DNA of 18,718 nucleotides from JBCCFW01 sp039029535 (GTDB lineage: Bacteria > Acidobacteriota > JBCCFW01): positions 1 to 18,718 of the forward strand of contig JBCCFW010000156.1 of NCBI GenBank assembly GCA_039029535.1. Direction: 5' to 3'. Position 1 is the stretch's first letter. Every line of letters begins with the position of its first letter. Of this stretch, positions 8,149 through 16,589 are shown piece by piece. The notes under the pieces are model-generated. The model had not been told where the DNA came from, made no database searches, and saw nothing but the letters and a program-made list of their open reading frames with translations. The position numbers were made by a program, and so were the translations under genes.

Positions 8149-8955
8149 CTAGCCTCCGAACTGGACGGCGACCGCGTCGCCTCGCTTGGCGCCGAGCCCG
8201 GCGCTCGCGTCTGCCTTCGCTCCGACGATCTCGACGAAGCCGGCGTTCCCGAAGACACCGAAGACCTCGGGGCCGCCGTCGGCGTAGCCGCCGAGGATCG
8301 GCACGCGGTGCTGGCCGACCACGAGCTGGAAGGGGACCTGCGCACCGAGCTCCTGACGCATGGCGTTGATGGCGGCCTCGGTCAGGTTGGTCACGAGACC
8401 GCCGTGCCGGTCGACGTGCAGCACGTGGCCCTTGAGCTCGTTGGGCTGGCTGCGTTGCGCCGTCGGAAGCTGGGTGCGGACGTAGTCGTCGACGGCGTCG
8501 CCGAAGTTGTTCGACTCGATGCCCTTGGTGAGCCAGCCGGCGGCCGAGCCGTAGACGTCGCGGTGACCCGAGACCGGGCCGATCGGCTCCTTGATGTAGT
8601 GCTCGGCAGTGACGTGGTAGACGTTGCTGGGCGGATCGCTCTGGTAGAGGAAGGACAACACCCCGTTGTCGGGAGCGAAGTAGTAGTTGTCCATCGTGAC
8701 CACCAGCAGCGGCCGAGCGCGCGCCCCCCGGAACTGCTCGACCATGACGCAGAAAATCGTGCGGGTCGGGTAATTCCGGTAGATCCGCTCGAGGTGGAAG
8801 CCCGCCTCGAGCAGGTCCCTCGGCCGGATCTCGTGCGTCGCGTCCACGATCTCGACGTCGCGGTTGACGTTGAGGATCGCGGCCTTGGTCTGGGCGATGC
8901 TCGGGTCGCGGGTGCCGAGATCCGAGAGCAGGACGATCAAGGGTTTCCTAGCCAT
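8149..8955 (-). CDS. SAM hydrolase / chlorinase-fluorinase family protein (DUF62), divergent active site
   Basis: 268 residues if started at ATG 8955; in-frame ATGs at 8964 and 8967 are alternatives. None has a strong ribosome site. Family landmarks are present in order: LLSDLGTRDP (9-18), VDATHEIRPRDL (37-48), APDNGVLSFL (94-103), SGHRDVYGSAAGWL (129-142), and a C-terminal beta domain with GHVLHVDRHGGLVTNL. Members cleave SAM to adenosine and methionine, or use chloride or fluoride. The usual VDPGVGT.R motif carrying the catalytic aspartate reads VEQFRGARAR here (72-81), so chemistry may be altered or lost. It is the first gene of the minus-strand operon, 9 bp before the PBP gene, and diverges from the ABC genes. 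Confidence 0.85.
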   Translation of the reverse strand: MARKPLIVLLSDLGTRDPSIAQTKAAILNVNRDVEIVDATHEIRPRDLLEAGFHLERIYRNYPTRTIFCVMVEQFRGARARPLLVVTMDNYYFAPDNGVLSFLYQSDPPSNVYHVTAEHYIKEPIGPVSGHRDVYGSAAGWLTKGIESNNFGDAVDDYVRTQLPTAQRSQPNELKGHVLHVDRHGGLVTNLTEAAINAMRQELGAQVPFQLVVGQHRVPILGGYADGGPEVFGVFGNAGFVEIVGAKADASAGLGAKRGDAVAVQFGG

Positions 8956-9016
8956 GGCGGGCATCATGACATGGCCCAGGGCCGCCGCGGGAGCCGATGT
9001 TTCGTCAACAGGGGGC

Positions 9017-9033
9017 CTCCGGCGGCTCCGGAG
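9017..9033. promoter_or_regulatory. Inverted repeat abutting a TTGACA box in the divergent region
   Basis: CTCCGG-N5-CCGGAG (9017-9033) is immediately followed on the plus strand by TTGACA (9034-9039), a consensus -35 hexamer. The -10 is poor (TCTCAA near 9055), and the start codon at 9074 leaves a very short leader. An operator-plus-promoter for the ABC genes is possible but unproven. Confidence 0.35.
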
Positions 9034-9073
9034 TTGACAGCGCGATCTCTTCGGTCTCAACCTGCGCCGAGCC

Positions 9074-9814
9074 ATGATCTCCGCCGAAGCCGTCAGCCGC
9101 TCCTTCTCTGGCCGCCCCGCCGTCCGCTCACTGAGCTTCACGGTGGCCTCGGGTGAGACCGTGGGCTTCCTCGGGCGCAACGGCGCCGGGAAGACGACGA
9201 CGCTGCGTCTCCTGACGGGCGCCCTCGCCCCGAGCTCCGGCCGGCTGGAGGTCGCCGGCGCCCCCCTCCCCGACGCCCGTCGGCAGGTGCAGGGGCGGAT
9301 CGGCTACCTGCCCGAGCTCCCGGCACTCCACGAGGGGATGACGGTCGCGGCCTTCCTCCGCTTCTGCGGTCGGCTCCGCGACCTCGACGCGAGCCGGATC
9401 GAGGAGCGTCTCGACCAGGTCCTGACGAGCTGCGACCTGGTCGACTCGGCCGAGCGCCGGATCGAGACCCTGTCGAAGGGCTTCCGGCAGCGGGTCGGCG
9501 TGGCCCAGGCCCTCATCCACGACCCGGATCTCCTCATCCTCGACGAGCCCACCACCGCCCTCGACCCGGCTCAGGTCCGCGACCTCCGCGATCTCCTGGT
9601 GAAGCTCTCCACCGAGCCTCGCGAGCCGCGACGCACGCTCCTGCTCTCGACCCACCGCCTCGAGGACGTCGTCGCTTGCTGCCGCCGCGTCCTGGTCATC
9701 TCCGACGGCGAGCTGGTCGCCGACGAGCAGCTCGCGACGGACTTGACCACGGCCGACCTCGAACGGCGCTTCCTCTCGTGGACCGAAGGTGCGCCGCTGG
9801 AGATCCGCTCGTGA
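9074..9814 (+). CDS. ABC transporter ATP-binding protein (GldA/ABC-2 type)
   Basis: 246 residues. It has Walker A GRNGAGKTTT (34-43), a Q-loop region GYLPELPALHEGMT (78-91), signature LSKGFRQRVG (133-142), Walker B LLILDEP (153-159) followed by a D-loop, and an H-loop at H194. The LPE-x-x-x-LxxxMTV form of the Q-loop region is usual for ATPases paired with ABC-2 permeases such as GldA/GldF and NosF. It powers the permease encoded next, with the GldG-like third gene. The ATG at 9074 has no obvious Shine-Dalgarno. The stop overlaps the next gene. Substrate is unknown. Confidence 0.95.
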   Translation: MISAEAVSRSFSGRPAVRSLSFTVASGETVGFLGRNGAGKTTTLRLLTGALAPSSGRLEVAGAPLPDARRQVQGRIGYLPELPALHEGMTVAAFLRFCGRLRDLDASRIEERLDQVLTSCDLVDSAERRIETLSKGFRQRVGVAQALIHDPDLLILDEPTTALDPAQVRDLRDLLVKLSTEPREPRRTLLLSTHRLEDVVACCRRVLVISDGELVADEQLATDLTTADLERRFLSWTEGAPLEIRS

Positions 9815-10599
9815 TGGCCACGCTCCTGACCGAGTGGCGGGGTGTCCTCACCATCGCCCGGCGCGAGCTCGGGGCCTACCTCGAGAGCCCGGGCACCTGG
9901 CTGGCGATCGGCGGCTGGATGGCGGCGTCGACGGTCGCGCTCGGCGCTCACGTCCTCGACTTCTCCGAGCTCTCCGGGATGGTGCGCGAGCAGGCGGCCG
10001 GCGACCCGAGCCTCCGCGCGCTGGTCGACGCCGACCTCGCCGTCATCGTGCCCCTGCTTCGAGCCGAGCTCCTCCTCGCGCTGATCCTCGTCCCCCTTCT
10101 CTCGATGCACCTGCTCGCCGGCGAGGGGCGTCGTGGCACGCTCGAGCTGCTCTTGTCGGCACCGCGGACCACCGGTGGGATCGTCCTCGGCAAGTTCCTG
10201 GCAGTGCTCGTCGTGCTGCTCATTCCCATGGTCCTGACGGCGGCCAGCACGTGGTTTCTCTTCGCCTGGGCCTCGCCGGACTTCGGGCTCTTCCTCAGCG
10301 GACACCTCGGCCTGTTCACCGCCGTCGCCTTCTTCGCCGCCGTGGGCGTTCTCGGCTCCTCCTGCTTCGACCTCCCCTTCCCCGCCGCCTGCCTGAGCTT
10401 CGGCCTGCTGCTGGCCACGATCCTGCCCGGCTGGCTCCTCGGTGACGACGCCGCGCTGTCGCGTGTCTCGGTCCTGCGTCGCGCCAGCGCCTTCGTGCTC
10501 GGCCGCTTCGCGCTGGGCGACGTCGTCTTCTTCCTCGGCCTGAGCAGCCTGGTCCTCTTCCTCGCCTCCCGCCGGCTCGAGAGCAGACGATGGCGTTGA
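9811..10599 (+). CDS. ABC-2 type permease (GldF-like)
   Basis: 262 residues from GTG at 9811, chosen because GGAG (9799-9802) lies 8 nt before it and a 4-nt GTGA overlap matches the local style; ATG at 9814 is nearly equivalent. About six membrane helices are seen (near 29-49, 84-103, 126-151, 162-183, 189-209, 234-253). After the second is the conserved cytoplasmic motif EGRRGTLELLLSAP of ABC-2 permeases, which contacts the ATPase. In gliding Bacteroidota GldF is part of a GldA-GldF-GldG transporter. Similar sets occur widely in non-gliding bacteria, so no motility role can be claimed. It overlaps the next gene by 10 nt. Confidence 0.92.
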   Translation: MMATLLTEWRGVLTIARRELGAYLESPGTWLAIGGWMAASTVALGAHVLDFSELSGMVREQAAGDPSLRALVDADLAVIVPLLRAELLLALILVPLLSMHLLAGEGRRGTLELLLSAPRTTGGIVLGKFLAVLVVLLIPMVLTAASTWFLFAWASPDFGLFLSGHLGLFTAVAFFAAVGVLGSSCFDLPFPAACLSFGLLLATILPGWLLGDDAALSRVSVLRRASAFVLGRFALGDVVFFLGLSSLVLFLASRRLESRRWR

Positions 10600-12020
10600 G
10601 CGAATGGCTTCGGCAGGCCTGGCGTCGTCAGCGACGCCCGGGCTGGCGCGGCTGGGCCTGGGGCTTCGCGGTGACGATCTTCACCGTCGTCCTCATCCTG
10701 TTCGCCGACGCCAGCGGGATCGTCGCCGACCTGACCTCACGTCAGCGTCATCGGCTCGACGCGACCACCCGCGCCCTGCTCGACGTCTTGCCCGCCGACC
10801 GCGGCAAGCTCGAGGTCTACGGCGTCGTGTCCGACCGCGCGGTCGATCGCGTGGCGGCCGAGCAGGGGCTCGATCCGCTGCTGGCCAACGTCGCCGCGCA
10901 CTCGCCTCGAGTGCGTGCCCGGCTCATCGCCTTCTCCACCGAGCCGGAGCTCTGCCGTGAGCTCGGCACCGGCCGAACGCCGACGCTCGCGTTGCGCTGG
11001 TCCGAGCCCGTCAGCGACGGGCTTCAACTGGTCGCCGACATCGAGCCGACACCGGCCGGTCTCCGCCGCGCCCTGCGCACGCTGCTCGAGACCAAGCGCC
11101 CTCCCGTGTTGCTGCTCTCGGGTCACGGTGAGCTCGCGGTGAGCGGCAGCGGCGGCGAGCCAGGCCCGCTCCTGCTCTTCGCGCATCACCTCGACGACGA
11201 GGCGGGCTTCGCCGTGGGTCCCGGCACCCTCGTCGCCCGCGGTGGCGCGCTGCCTCCCGACGCCGTCGTCGTCTCCGCCGGTCCCCGTGCCGACTTCCTC
11301 GTCGAGGAGCTCGACCAGCTCGACACCCACCTTCGCTCCGGGGGCGGAGCGCTGCTCCTGCTCGGTCCGGTCCTCGGAACCGGCGGCCGACAGCGCCCGC
11401 TGCCCTTGCTCGAGCAGTGGCTGGACTCACGCGGCGTCAGCTTGCAAGCGGACGTCGTCGCCGATCTCGACGGCTTGAGCCGAGGCGACGTGCGTCACCT
11501 CGTGCTGACCCCAACGGTCGACGTGCACCCGGCCGGCCCCCCACCGGGCCTGCTGCTCACCCTTCCCATCGCCCGCAGCCTCGTCGGCAACGAGGCACTG
11601 GCAGCGGCAACACGGGCTCAGGCGCTCTTCGAGACACGTCGGTCGAGCTGGTCCGAGCGAGACGACCTGGCCGCGCCGACCTTCGACCTCGACCGAGACG
11701 CCACCGGACCGCTGGAGCTGGCGCGGGCGCTGCACGTCGGCGACGGACGTCTCGTCGTCATCGGCTCGCACGAGCTCGCGCGCAACGAGCGCTTCCTGCA
11801 GGGCGGCAACTCGGCCTTCCTCACGCGCGCCGTGCGCTGGCTCGCCGGTGGTGACGCCGAAGCGACAGGCGCCGGTGACACGACCGAGGCCGACACGCCG
11901 GCCCGTGACGGCACCCTGGTCCTCGACGGCGGTCGGCGCGCTCCCTTCCGCTGGACCTTGATGTTGGCCGTGATCCTCCCGCTCGCGCTGGCCGGCTGGA
12001 CCGCCTGGCGTCGACGATGA
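10590..12020 (+). CDS. GldG-like ABC transporter auxiliary protein
   Basis: 476 residues. A cytoplasmic Arg-rich start is followed by a membrane helix (about 22-40), a large periplasmic domain, and a C-terminal helix (about 454-472) ending WRRR. After the first helix comes the typical RHRLDATTRALLDVL stretch. At 173-181 is VLLLSGHGE, the hallmark GHGE segment of the GldG/ABC_transp_aux family. The family accompanies ABC-2 transporters as a substrate-handling or gating partner. The ATG lies within the end of the permease gene, so the three proteins are probably made together. The residues before the last helix are low-complexity (GDAEATGAGDTTEAD), likely a flexible linker. Confidence 0.88.
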   Translation: MALSEWLRQAWRRQRRPGWRGWAWGFAVTIFTVVLILFADASGIVADLTSRQRHRLDATTRALLDVLPADRGKLEVYGVVSDRAVDRVAAEQGLDPLLANVAAHSPRVRARLIAFSTEPELCRELGTGRTPTLALRWSEPVSDGLQLVADIEPTPAGLRRALRTLLETKRPPVLLLSGHGELAVSGSGGEPGPLLLFAHHLDDEAGFAVGPGTLVARGGALPPDAVVVSAGPRADFLVEELDQLDTHLRSGGGALLLLGPVLGTGGRQRPLPLLEQWLDSRGVSLQADVVADLDGLSRGDVRHLVLTPTVDVHPAGPPPGLLLTLPIARSLVGNEALAAATRAQALFETRRSSWSERDDLAAPTFDLDRDATGPLELARALHVGDGRLVVIGSHELARNERFLQGGNSAFLTRAVRWLAGGDAEATGAGDTTEADTPARDGTLVLDGGRRAPFRWTLMLAVILPLALAGWTAWRRR

Positions 12021-12030
12021 GCCCGAGCCC

Positions 12031-13497
12031 GTGAGCGACCGTCTCCGACCGACAGCCGCCCAGCTCGGCCGTCTCGCCCGCGAGCTCGACGAGACCGTGG
12101 GCGGTGGTGTCGTGCAAGGCCTGCGGGTCGTGGGCGACGGCCTGTGCTGCTTGTCGGTGCGTCGCCCCGGGCACACGCATCAGCTCGGGCTGTCGTTTCA
12201 CTCCGCGGCCAGCGGTCCCCTGCTGCTGCCGCGTCGAGGCGGTCGCGACCGAGACGCCGAGGCGGGCACGAACTTCTGGCAGCGGCTGAGCCCGGGCGTC
12301 ATGGCGTCGTTGCTCGAGAGCGTGGAGTCACCGGAAGGCGACCGCAGTCTCCTGCTGTCGCTGCGACGGGGGCACGAGCGGGGTCAGCTCCTCTGCACGC
12401 ACCACGGTCGCGACCCGGATCTCGTCTGGCTCGTCGACGGTCTGGTGGTCGCGTCGCTCCGCGGACGTGCACGCAAGGGACAGTCTCTCGACGACTTGCT
12501 CGGCTCCGGCGGACGACCCGGTCGCCCCTCTCCCGACGACGCGGCTACCCCGCTCGACCTGAAGGCCTGGTCAGCGCGACTGGCCGAAGCGCGCACGCGG
12601 GAGCTGGCCACCGGCGAGCTGGAGACACTGGCGCAGCGGCTGCGCGAGGCGGCGCGCAAGGCCGAGACGCGACGCGAGCGTCGCGAGGCCGACGTCGAGA
12701 AGCTCGGCGACGCCTCCGATCTCCAGCGTGAGGCCGAGGCCCTCGCCTCGAACCTGCACCTCATCGAGAAGGGTCAAGAGCAGCTCTCGCTCCCGAGCTG
12801 GCCAGGTGACGAGGATCCGCCGGTGCTCGTGGCGCTCGACCCTTCGGTCGCTCCGGCCGAGAACCTGCGGCGCGCCTGGCAACGGCATCGCAAGACCCAG
12901 CGCGGACGTGAGCAGGCGGAGGAGCGTCTCGCCGAGACCGTGACCGAGCTCGCGACCATCGAGGAGTGCCAGCTCGAGGTCGAGGTGCTGCGCGACGAGC
13001 TTCCCGAGGAAGGGCTCGCCGACACTCTCGACGACCTGCGCGAACGCTGTCGGCCTCTCCTTCCCAAGCCCAAGGTCCAGGGCAAGAAGCGCAAGGAAGA
13101 GAGCGCGCTTCCCTTCAAGACCTACCTCTCCAAGGACGGTCTCCCCATCCTCGTCGGCCGCAACGCCAGCTCCAACGATCAGCTCAGCCTCAAGATCGCG
13201 CACGGCAACGACCTCTGGCTCCACGCTCAAGGAGTGCCGGGCTCCCACGTCGTCGTGCGTCTCCCCAAGGGAGCGGAGATCCCGCAAGAGACGTTGTTGG
13301 ATGCGGCGACGCTCGCTCACCTCCACGGGGGTCGCAAGGGAGCCTCGAGCGGTGAGGTCACCTGGACCCGGGCCAAGCACGTGACCAAGAAGAAGGGGCT
13401 AGCAGCGGGTCAGGTCATCGTCAGCCAGGAGAAGAGCGTGCGCGTGCGGGTGGAAGAGGACCGGGTGAAGAGATTGAAGGACACGCTGGAAGGGTGA
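12031..13497 (+). CDS. RqcH/NFACT-family ribosome quality control protein (formerly fibronectin-binding A)
   Basis: 488 residues from GTG, 10 bp after the GldG-like gene. Known RqcH proteins bind stalled 50S subunits with peptidyl-tRNA and add alanine tails to the nascent chain. Residues 1-150 resemble NFACT-N; a D104-R105 pair sits where the functionally essential DR motif is expected. Residues about 190-350 match the coiled-coil middle (ASNLHLIEKGQEQL, ALDPSVAPAENLRRAW). Residues about 360-472 are NFACT-R (DUF814) with VGRNASSNDQL, NDLWLHAQGVPGSH (393-406) and a basic KHVTKKKG patch. B. subtilis RqcH is about 570 residues. The shortfall falls between NFACT-N and the coiled coil, where the helix-hairpin-helix would be. 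Confidence 0.9.
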   Translation: MSDRLRPTAAQLGRLARELDETVGGGVVQGLRVVGDGLCCLSVRRPGHTHQLGLSFHSAASGPLLLPRRGGRDRDAEAGTNFWQRLSPGVMASLLESVESPEGDRSLLLSLRRGHERGQLLCTHHGRDPDLVWLVDGLVVASLRGRARKGQSLDDLLGSGGRPGRPSPDDAATPLDLKAWSARLAEARTRELATGELETLAQRLREAARKAETRRERREADVEKLGDASDLQREAEALASNLHLIEKGQEQLSLPSWPGDEDPPVLVALDPSVAPAENLRRAWQRHRKTQRGREQAEERLAETVTELATIEECQLEVEVLRDELPEEGLADTLDDLRERCRPLLPKPKVQGKKRKEESALPFKTYLSKDGLPILVGRNASSNDQLSLKIAHGNDLWLHAQGVPGSHVVVRLPKGAEIPQETLLDAATLAHLHGGRKGASSGEVTWTRAKHVTKKKGLAAGQVIVSQEKSVRVRVEEDRVKRLKDTLEG

Positions 13498-13512
13498 GCT
13501 CCCGAGGGGCTC
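13496..13512. terminator. Short hairpin spanning two convergent stop codons
   Basis: A 7-bp stem (GAGCTCC with GGGGCTC, one G-U pair) and 3-nt loop overlaps the TGA of the NFACT gene and the TGA of the opposite gene, which end only 13 bp apart. It could serve as a compact bidirectional terminator, but no T tract is present on either side. Confidence 0.35.
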
Positions 13513-16500
13513 AGGTGCCGACCGCACTCAACGCCGCGGCACACTCCGCCTCGCGATCGGGCACCGGCCACTGACGCACCGCGTGCACGATCCGCGTCGC
13601 TGCCTTTGCCACGGCGGGCACCGACTCGTCCTTCATCAGCTCGGAAGCCAACGCCAAGACCTCGGGGGTCGTGCCGGACTTCAACTGACGGATCGACGTC
13701 GCCAGCTCCTCGATGCCCCGGGGCAACACGCCCGGCTGCTCGAGCGCCCAGGCCACGACGACGCGACCGGCGAGGTCGTGCTCCGCCAGCGCGCGCAGCG
13801 AGCCCAGCACGAGCCCGAGCTTCTTCTTCGAACAGCCGATGACCAGCTTCGCGATCTCGGTGGCCAAGCGCGACGGTGGAACCCGTCCCTCGATGAGCCA
13901 AGCTCGGATCAGCTCACGACCTCGCTCACGATGTCTCGCCTGCCGACTCAGCCAGAGCTCGAGCGTGCCGGCGACGCCGTCGCTCGGCTCCACCCAGGGC
14001 AGCTTGCCCAGCGAGAGGAACACCGGCTTGGCGTCGTGCTGACGATCGAGCCGACGCGCGGCTCCCACCTCGAAGAAGCGCTGGGCCGCACCGGGCTGCG
14101 GGAACACGAACGGTTCGAGGAAGCGCTCCTCGGCCATCGTCTCTCCCAGGGAGCCCGGCGTCCCCTTCACCGCCACCCAGGGCGCGAGTCGCGGATGCTC
14201 GGTGCGGTCGCCATGGAAGGCGAACTGGTCGGGACCGGGCCGACCGTCGGCCTGCGGGTTGGTCGCCGTCGCCAGCCAACGACGGTCGACCGGCCGCCCG
14301 CTCAGGAACGTGTCGACCAGCACGCGCCGCAGCTTGGGGGCCGAGCACGACACGTCGAGATGGTCGTCGATGACCTCGCGGCTGGACTCGTGACCGAGCA
14401 CGGGGAAGACAGCGCGCAGGTCACTCCATCCGATTCGCGCATGCAGCGCCGCGAAGAGCAAGCGGAAGCACGCCCGGCGTTCATGGCCGTCGGCCGTACG
14501 CTCCTTCGCCAGCGCGGGCCGGCTCCCGTCCTGTCGCTTCGAGAGACGGAGCTCCTCGAGCCAGCTCCTCACCAGCGGCTCGGCCTTCTCGACGGGACCG
14601 AAGGCGATGGCGATGGCGCGGTCCGGGCCCTCGGTCGCCGAAGCACAGCGCTCGCCGAGCACCGACCAGACCGCCTCGCGAGGCTCGTCGCCGACCGGGA
14701 GCCTGAGCAGCGCGGCATGCAGGTCCTCGCTGCCCACCTGGTCGATGGGCAGCGCGTCGTAGCGCTCCGCGAAGACCGCCGGCTGCAACCAGCCGAAGCA
14801 CTGCGTCGGCGTGGCGAGGAGCTGGTCGCTGCCACCATCGCGGAGACGCTCGATGACGTGCACCAGCCGCGCCTGGCGGGGCGTGCTCGGACGACAGGGT
14901 CGACCGGGTGAGTTGCCACGCCAGGTCGCCAATACCTCACGCAGCAGCAAGCGGTCGGTGCGGAAGACGTCGGGAGACTCGTCCGGCGGGCTCCGCATCG
15001 ACTTCGTCCGGCTGTTGAGCCGACTCTCGACCGTTCCGGAGCTCACCTCCCACTGACCCTTGCGAACACGCAGCAAGCCCGCGAGCACGCCCTCGAGCTC
15101 CCGCTCGGAGAGCTCGGGCGAGCGCAGCGAAGTCAGCAACCTCGACAGCTCGATGGCCGTGCTCGGCACCGGGAACGGCGCGCCTTGCAACACGCCCTCC
15201 ACGCCCGTCTCGGGAACCGCTTCGCGCATGGGCTCTACTGACGCGACCTCGTCTCCCAGCCCGGGGAAGCACGCATCGAGTCGTTCCCGATCATGCGGAT
15301 GAAGACACGGCCTCAGCTCGGACGCTCGCGAGCGATGCGCCGGGGAGAGCGGCTCACCCCCTCGCTCCTCGAGCCAGCGCAGCGCCACCTCGCGGACGAA
15401 CGCGTGCCGGCTCGTGAGGGACTCGAGGTAGATCCAGGCCCCAGCGTCGGCCCACTCCCCACCCCGCGCGACGAGCTGCGCGAGCAAGTCGCCCGCCGCC
15501 TGCGCTGCCGACTCACGGGGGTTCGTGAGGGCCGGCAGGATCGAGGAGAGGAGCTCGGCCGGCGCGAAGGCGTCGTGGCGGCACAGCCTCTTCAACATCG
15601 CGAGCCCGACCCGCACGCCCGATCCGTGGTTCACCGACAGGAGGTCGACCACGCGGGCCCGACGCTCCGCCAGCTCATCCTCGGTGAGAGCGAGTCGATC
15701 GAAGAGCTCGCCCCAGCCCTGCGCGAGCCGAGGTGAGTGACGGTCGAGGAGACGACGCAGGGTCAGGTCGATCAACGCCGAGCGCTCGACGCCCCCGCTC
15801 CGGCTCAGCCGCAGCACGTCCTCGACGGCGTTGGTGCTCAAGATGGTCGATCGAGACGACCGCGGCGGCTCGTGTGCGAGTCCGATCAGCACCAGCTCGG
15901 ACGCCACCGCCGGCCCCTTGCCGGCCCAGCTGACCCGGCTGCGCCCCAGGTACTCGTCGGACACGATCCGACCGGCGTGAATGAGGACGTCGTCTCGCCA
16001 CTCGGGCACGCGCTCGAGAACCTCCACGAGCAGGGGCAAGGCCTCGCATCGCCCGGTCACCCACTCGTCGTGACGCGCGAGGAGCTCGACGACGAGCTCA
16101 CGCCGCCAGGGCTCGGGTCGATCGACCAAGACCCGACCGACTCTCAGCAGGAACAGCAGGTTCTCGCGACCGCTCCCGATGAAGCGCGGGTCATCGTCGA
16201 GCCGCCGCAGCCCGAGGGCGGCGTCCTCGCTCGTGCGGGCGAGACCGACCCAGGCGCACTGAACGTTGGTGAAGAGTCGACCATCGCGGAGCGCGAGCTT
16301 CTCTCCCAGCCGACCCCAGGCGCGGACGAAGCCCTCGGCCGAGTCGACCTCAGCCGCCACGGTCTCGACGTCCACCGTGCGCCCCGGCACGCCCTGCCGA
16401 CCGGCTTCGCGGAGCTTGTCGAAGATCCCGCCGAGCTCGAGGAAGAGCTCACGGCGACGTTCCTCGTCGAGCGGCGCGAGCTCGTCGCGGAGCTCGTCGG

Positions 16501-16549
16501 GAGCGCCGCTGAGGACGCACCGCAGCAGGTCGTCGGCTGTCGAGCTCAT
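13511..16549 (-). CDS. Large helical-repeat protein, DUF6493-like
   Basis: 1012 residues from ATG at 16549, chosen because GGAGG lies 7 nt upstream; a GTG six codons earlier overlaps that ribosome site and is unlikely. There is no signal peptide or membrane helix, so it is cytoplasmic. Composition is Leu/Arg/Glu rich with irregular HEAT/ARM-like helix pairs. The start (LRDELAPLDEERRRELFLEL) and the segment near residues 575-605 (LLATPTQCFGWLQPAVFAER, then DLHAALLRLP) recall DUF6493. Actinobacterial members of that family sit beside SWIM, MoxR or VWA genes; none of these partners is here. Biochemical function is unknown. It has its own promoter region behind a terminator and converges on the NFACT gene. 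Confidence 0.6.
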   Translation of the reverse strand: MSSTADDLLRCVLSGAPDELRDELAPLDEERRRELFLELGGIFDKLREAGRQGVPGRTVDVETVAAEVDSAEGFVRAWGRLGEKLALRDGRLFTNVQCAWVGLARTSEDAALGLRRLDDDPRFIGSGRENLLFLLRVGRVLVDRPEPWRRELVVELLARHDEWVTGRCEALPLLVEVLERVPEWRDDVLIHAGRIVSDEYLGRSRVSWAGKGPAVASELVLIGLAHEPPRSSRSTILSTNAVEDVLRLSRSGGVERSALIDLTLRRLLDRHSPRLAQGWGELFDRLALTEDELAERRARVVDLLSVNHGSGVRVGLAMLKRLCRHDAFAPAELLSSILPALTNPRESAAQAAGDLLAQLVARGGEWADAGAWIYLESLTSRHAFVREVALRWLEERGGEPLSPAHRSRASELRPCLHPHDRERLDACFPGLGDEVASVEPMREAVPETGVEGVLQGAPFPVPSTAIELSRLLTSLRSPELSERELEGVLAGLLRVRKGQWEVSSGTVESRLNSRTKSMRSPPDESPDVFRTDRLLLREVLATWRGNSPGRPCRPSTPRQARLVHVIERLRDGGSDQLLATPTQCFGWLQPAVFAERYDALPIDQVGSEDLHAALLRLPVGDEPREAVWSVLGERCASATEGPDRAIAIAFGPVEKAEPLVRSWLEELRLSKRQDGSRPALAKERTADGHERRACFRLLFAALHARIGWSDLRAVFPVLGHESSREVIDDHLDVSCSAPKLRRVLVDTFLSGRPVDRRWLATATNPQADGRPGPDQFAFHGDRTEHPRLAPWVAVKGTPGSLGETMAEERFLEPFVFPQPGAAQRFFEVGAARRLDRQHDAKPVFLSLGKLPWVEPSDGVAGTLELWLSRQARHRERGRELIRAWLIEGRVPPSRLATEIAKLVIGCSKKKLGLVLGSLRALAEHDLAGRVVVAWALEQPGVLPRGIEELATSIRQLKSGTTPEVLALASELMKDESVPAVAKAATRIVHAVRQWPVPDREAECAAALSAVGT

Positions 16550-16589
16550 CGGGGTGCCTCCGTTCACCGTCGATGATCATGCGCAGGAC

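Noticed and set aside
8968..9180. In-frame N-terminal extension of the SAM-hydrolase-family gene
   Set aside because: It would overlap the start of the divergent ABC ATPase and is basic low-complexity sequence. The conserved fold begins right after 8955.
9676..9810. Longer start for the ABC-2 permease
   Set aside because: It lies inside the ATPase gene in another frame. The GTG at 9811 has a ribosome site and the usual short overlap.
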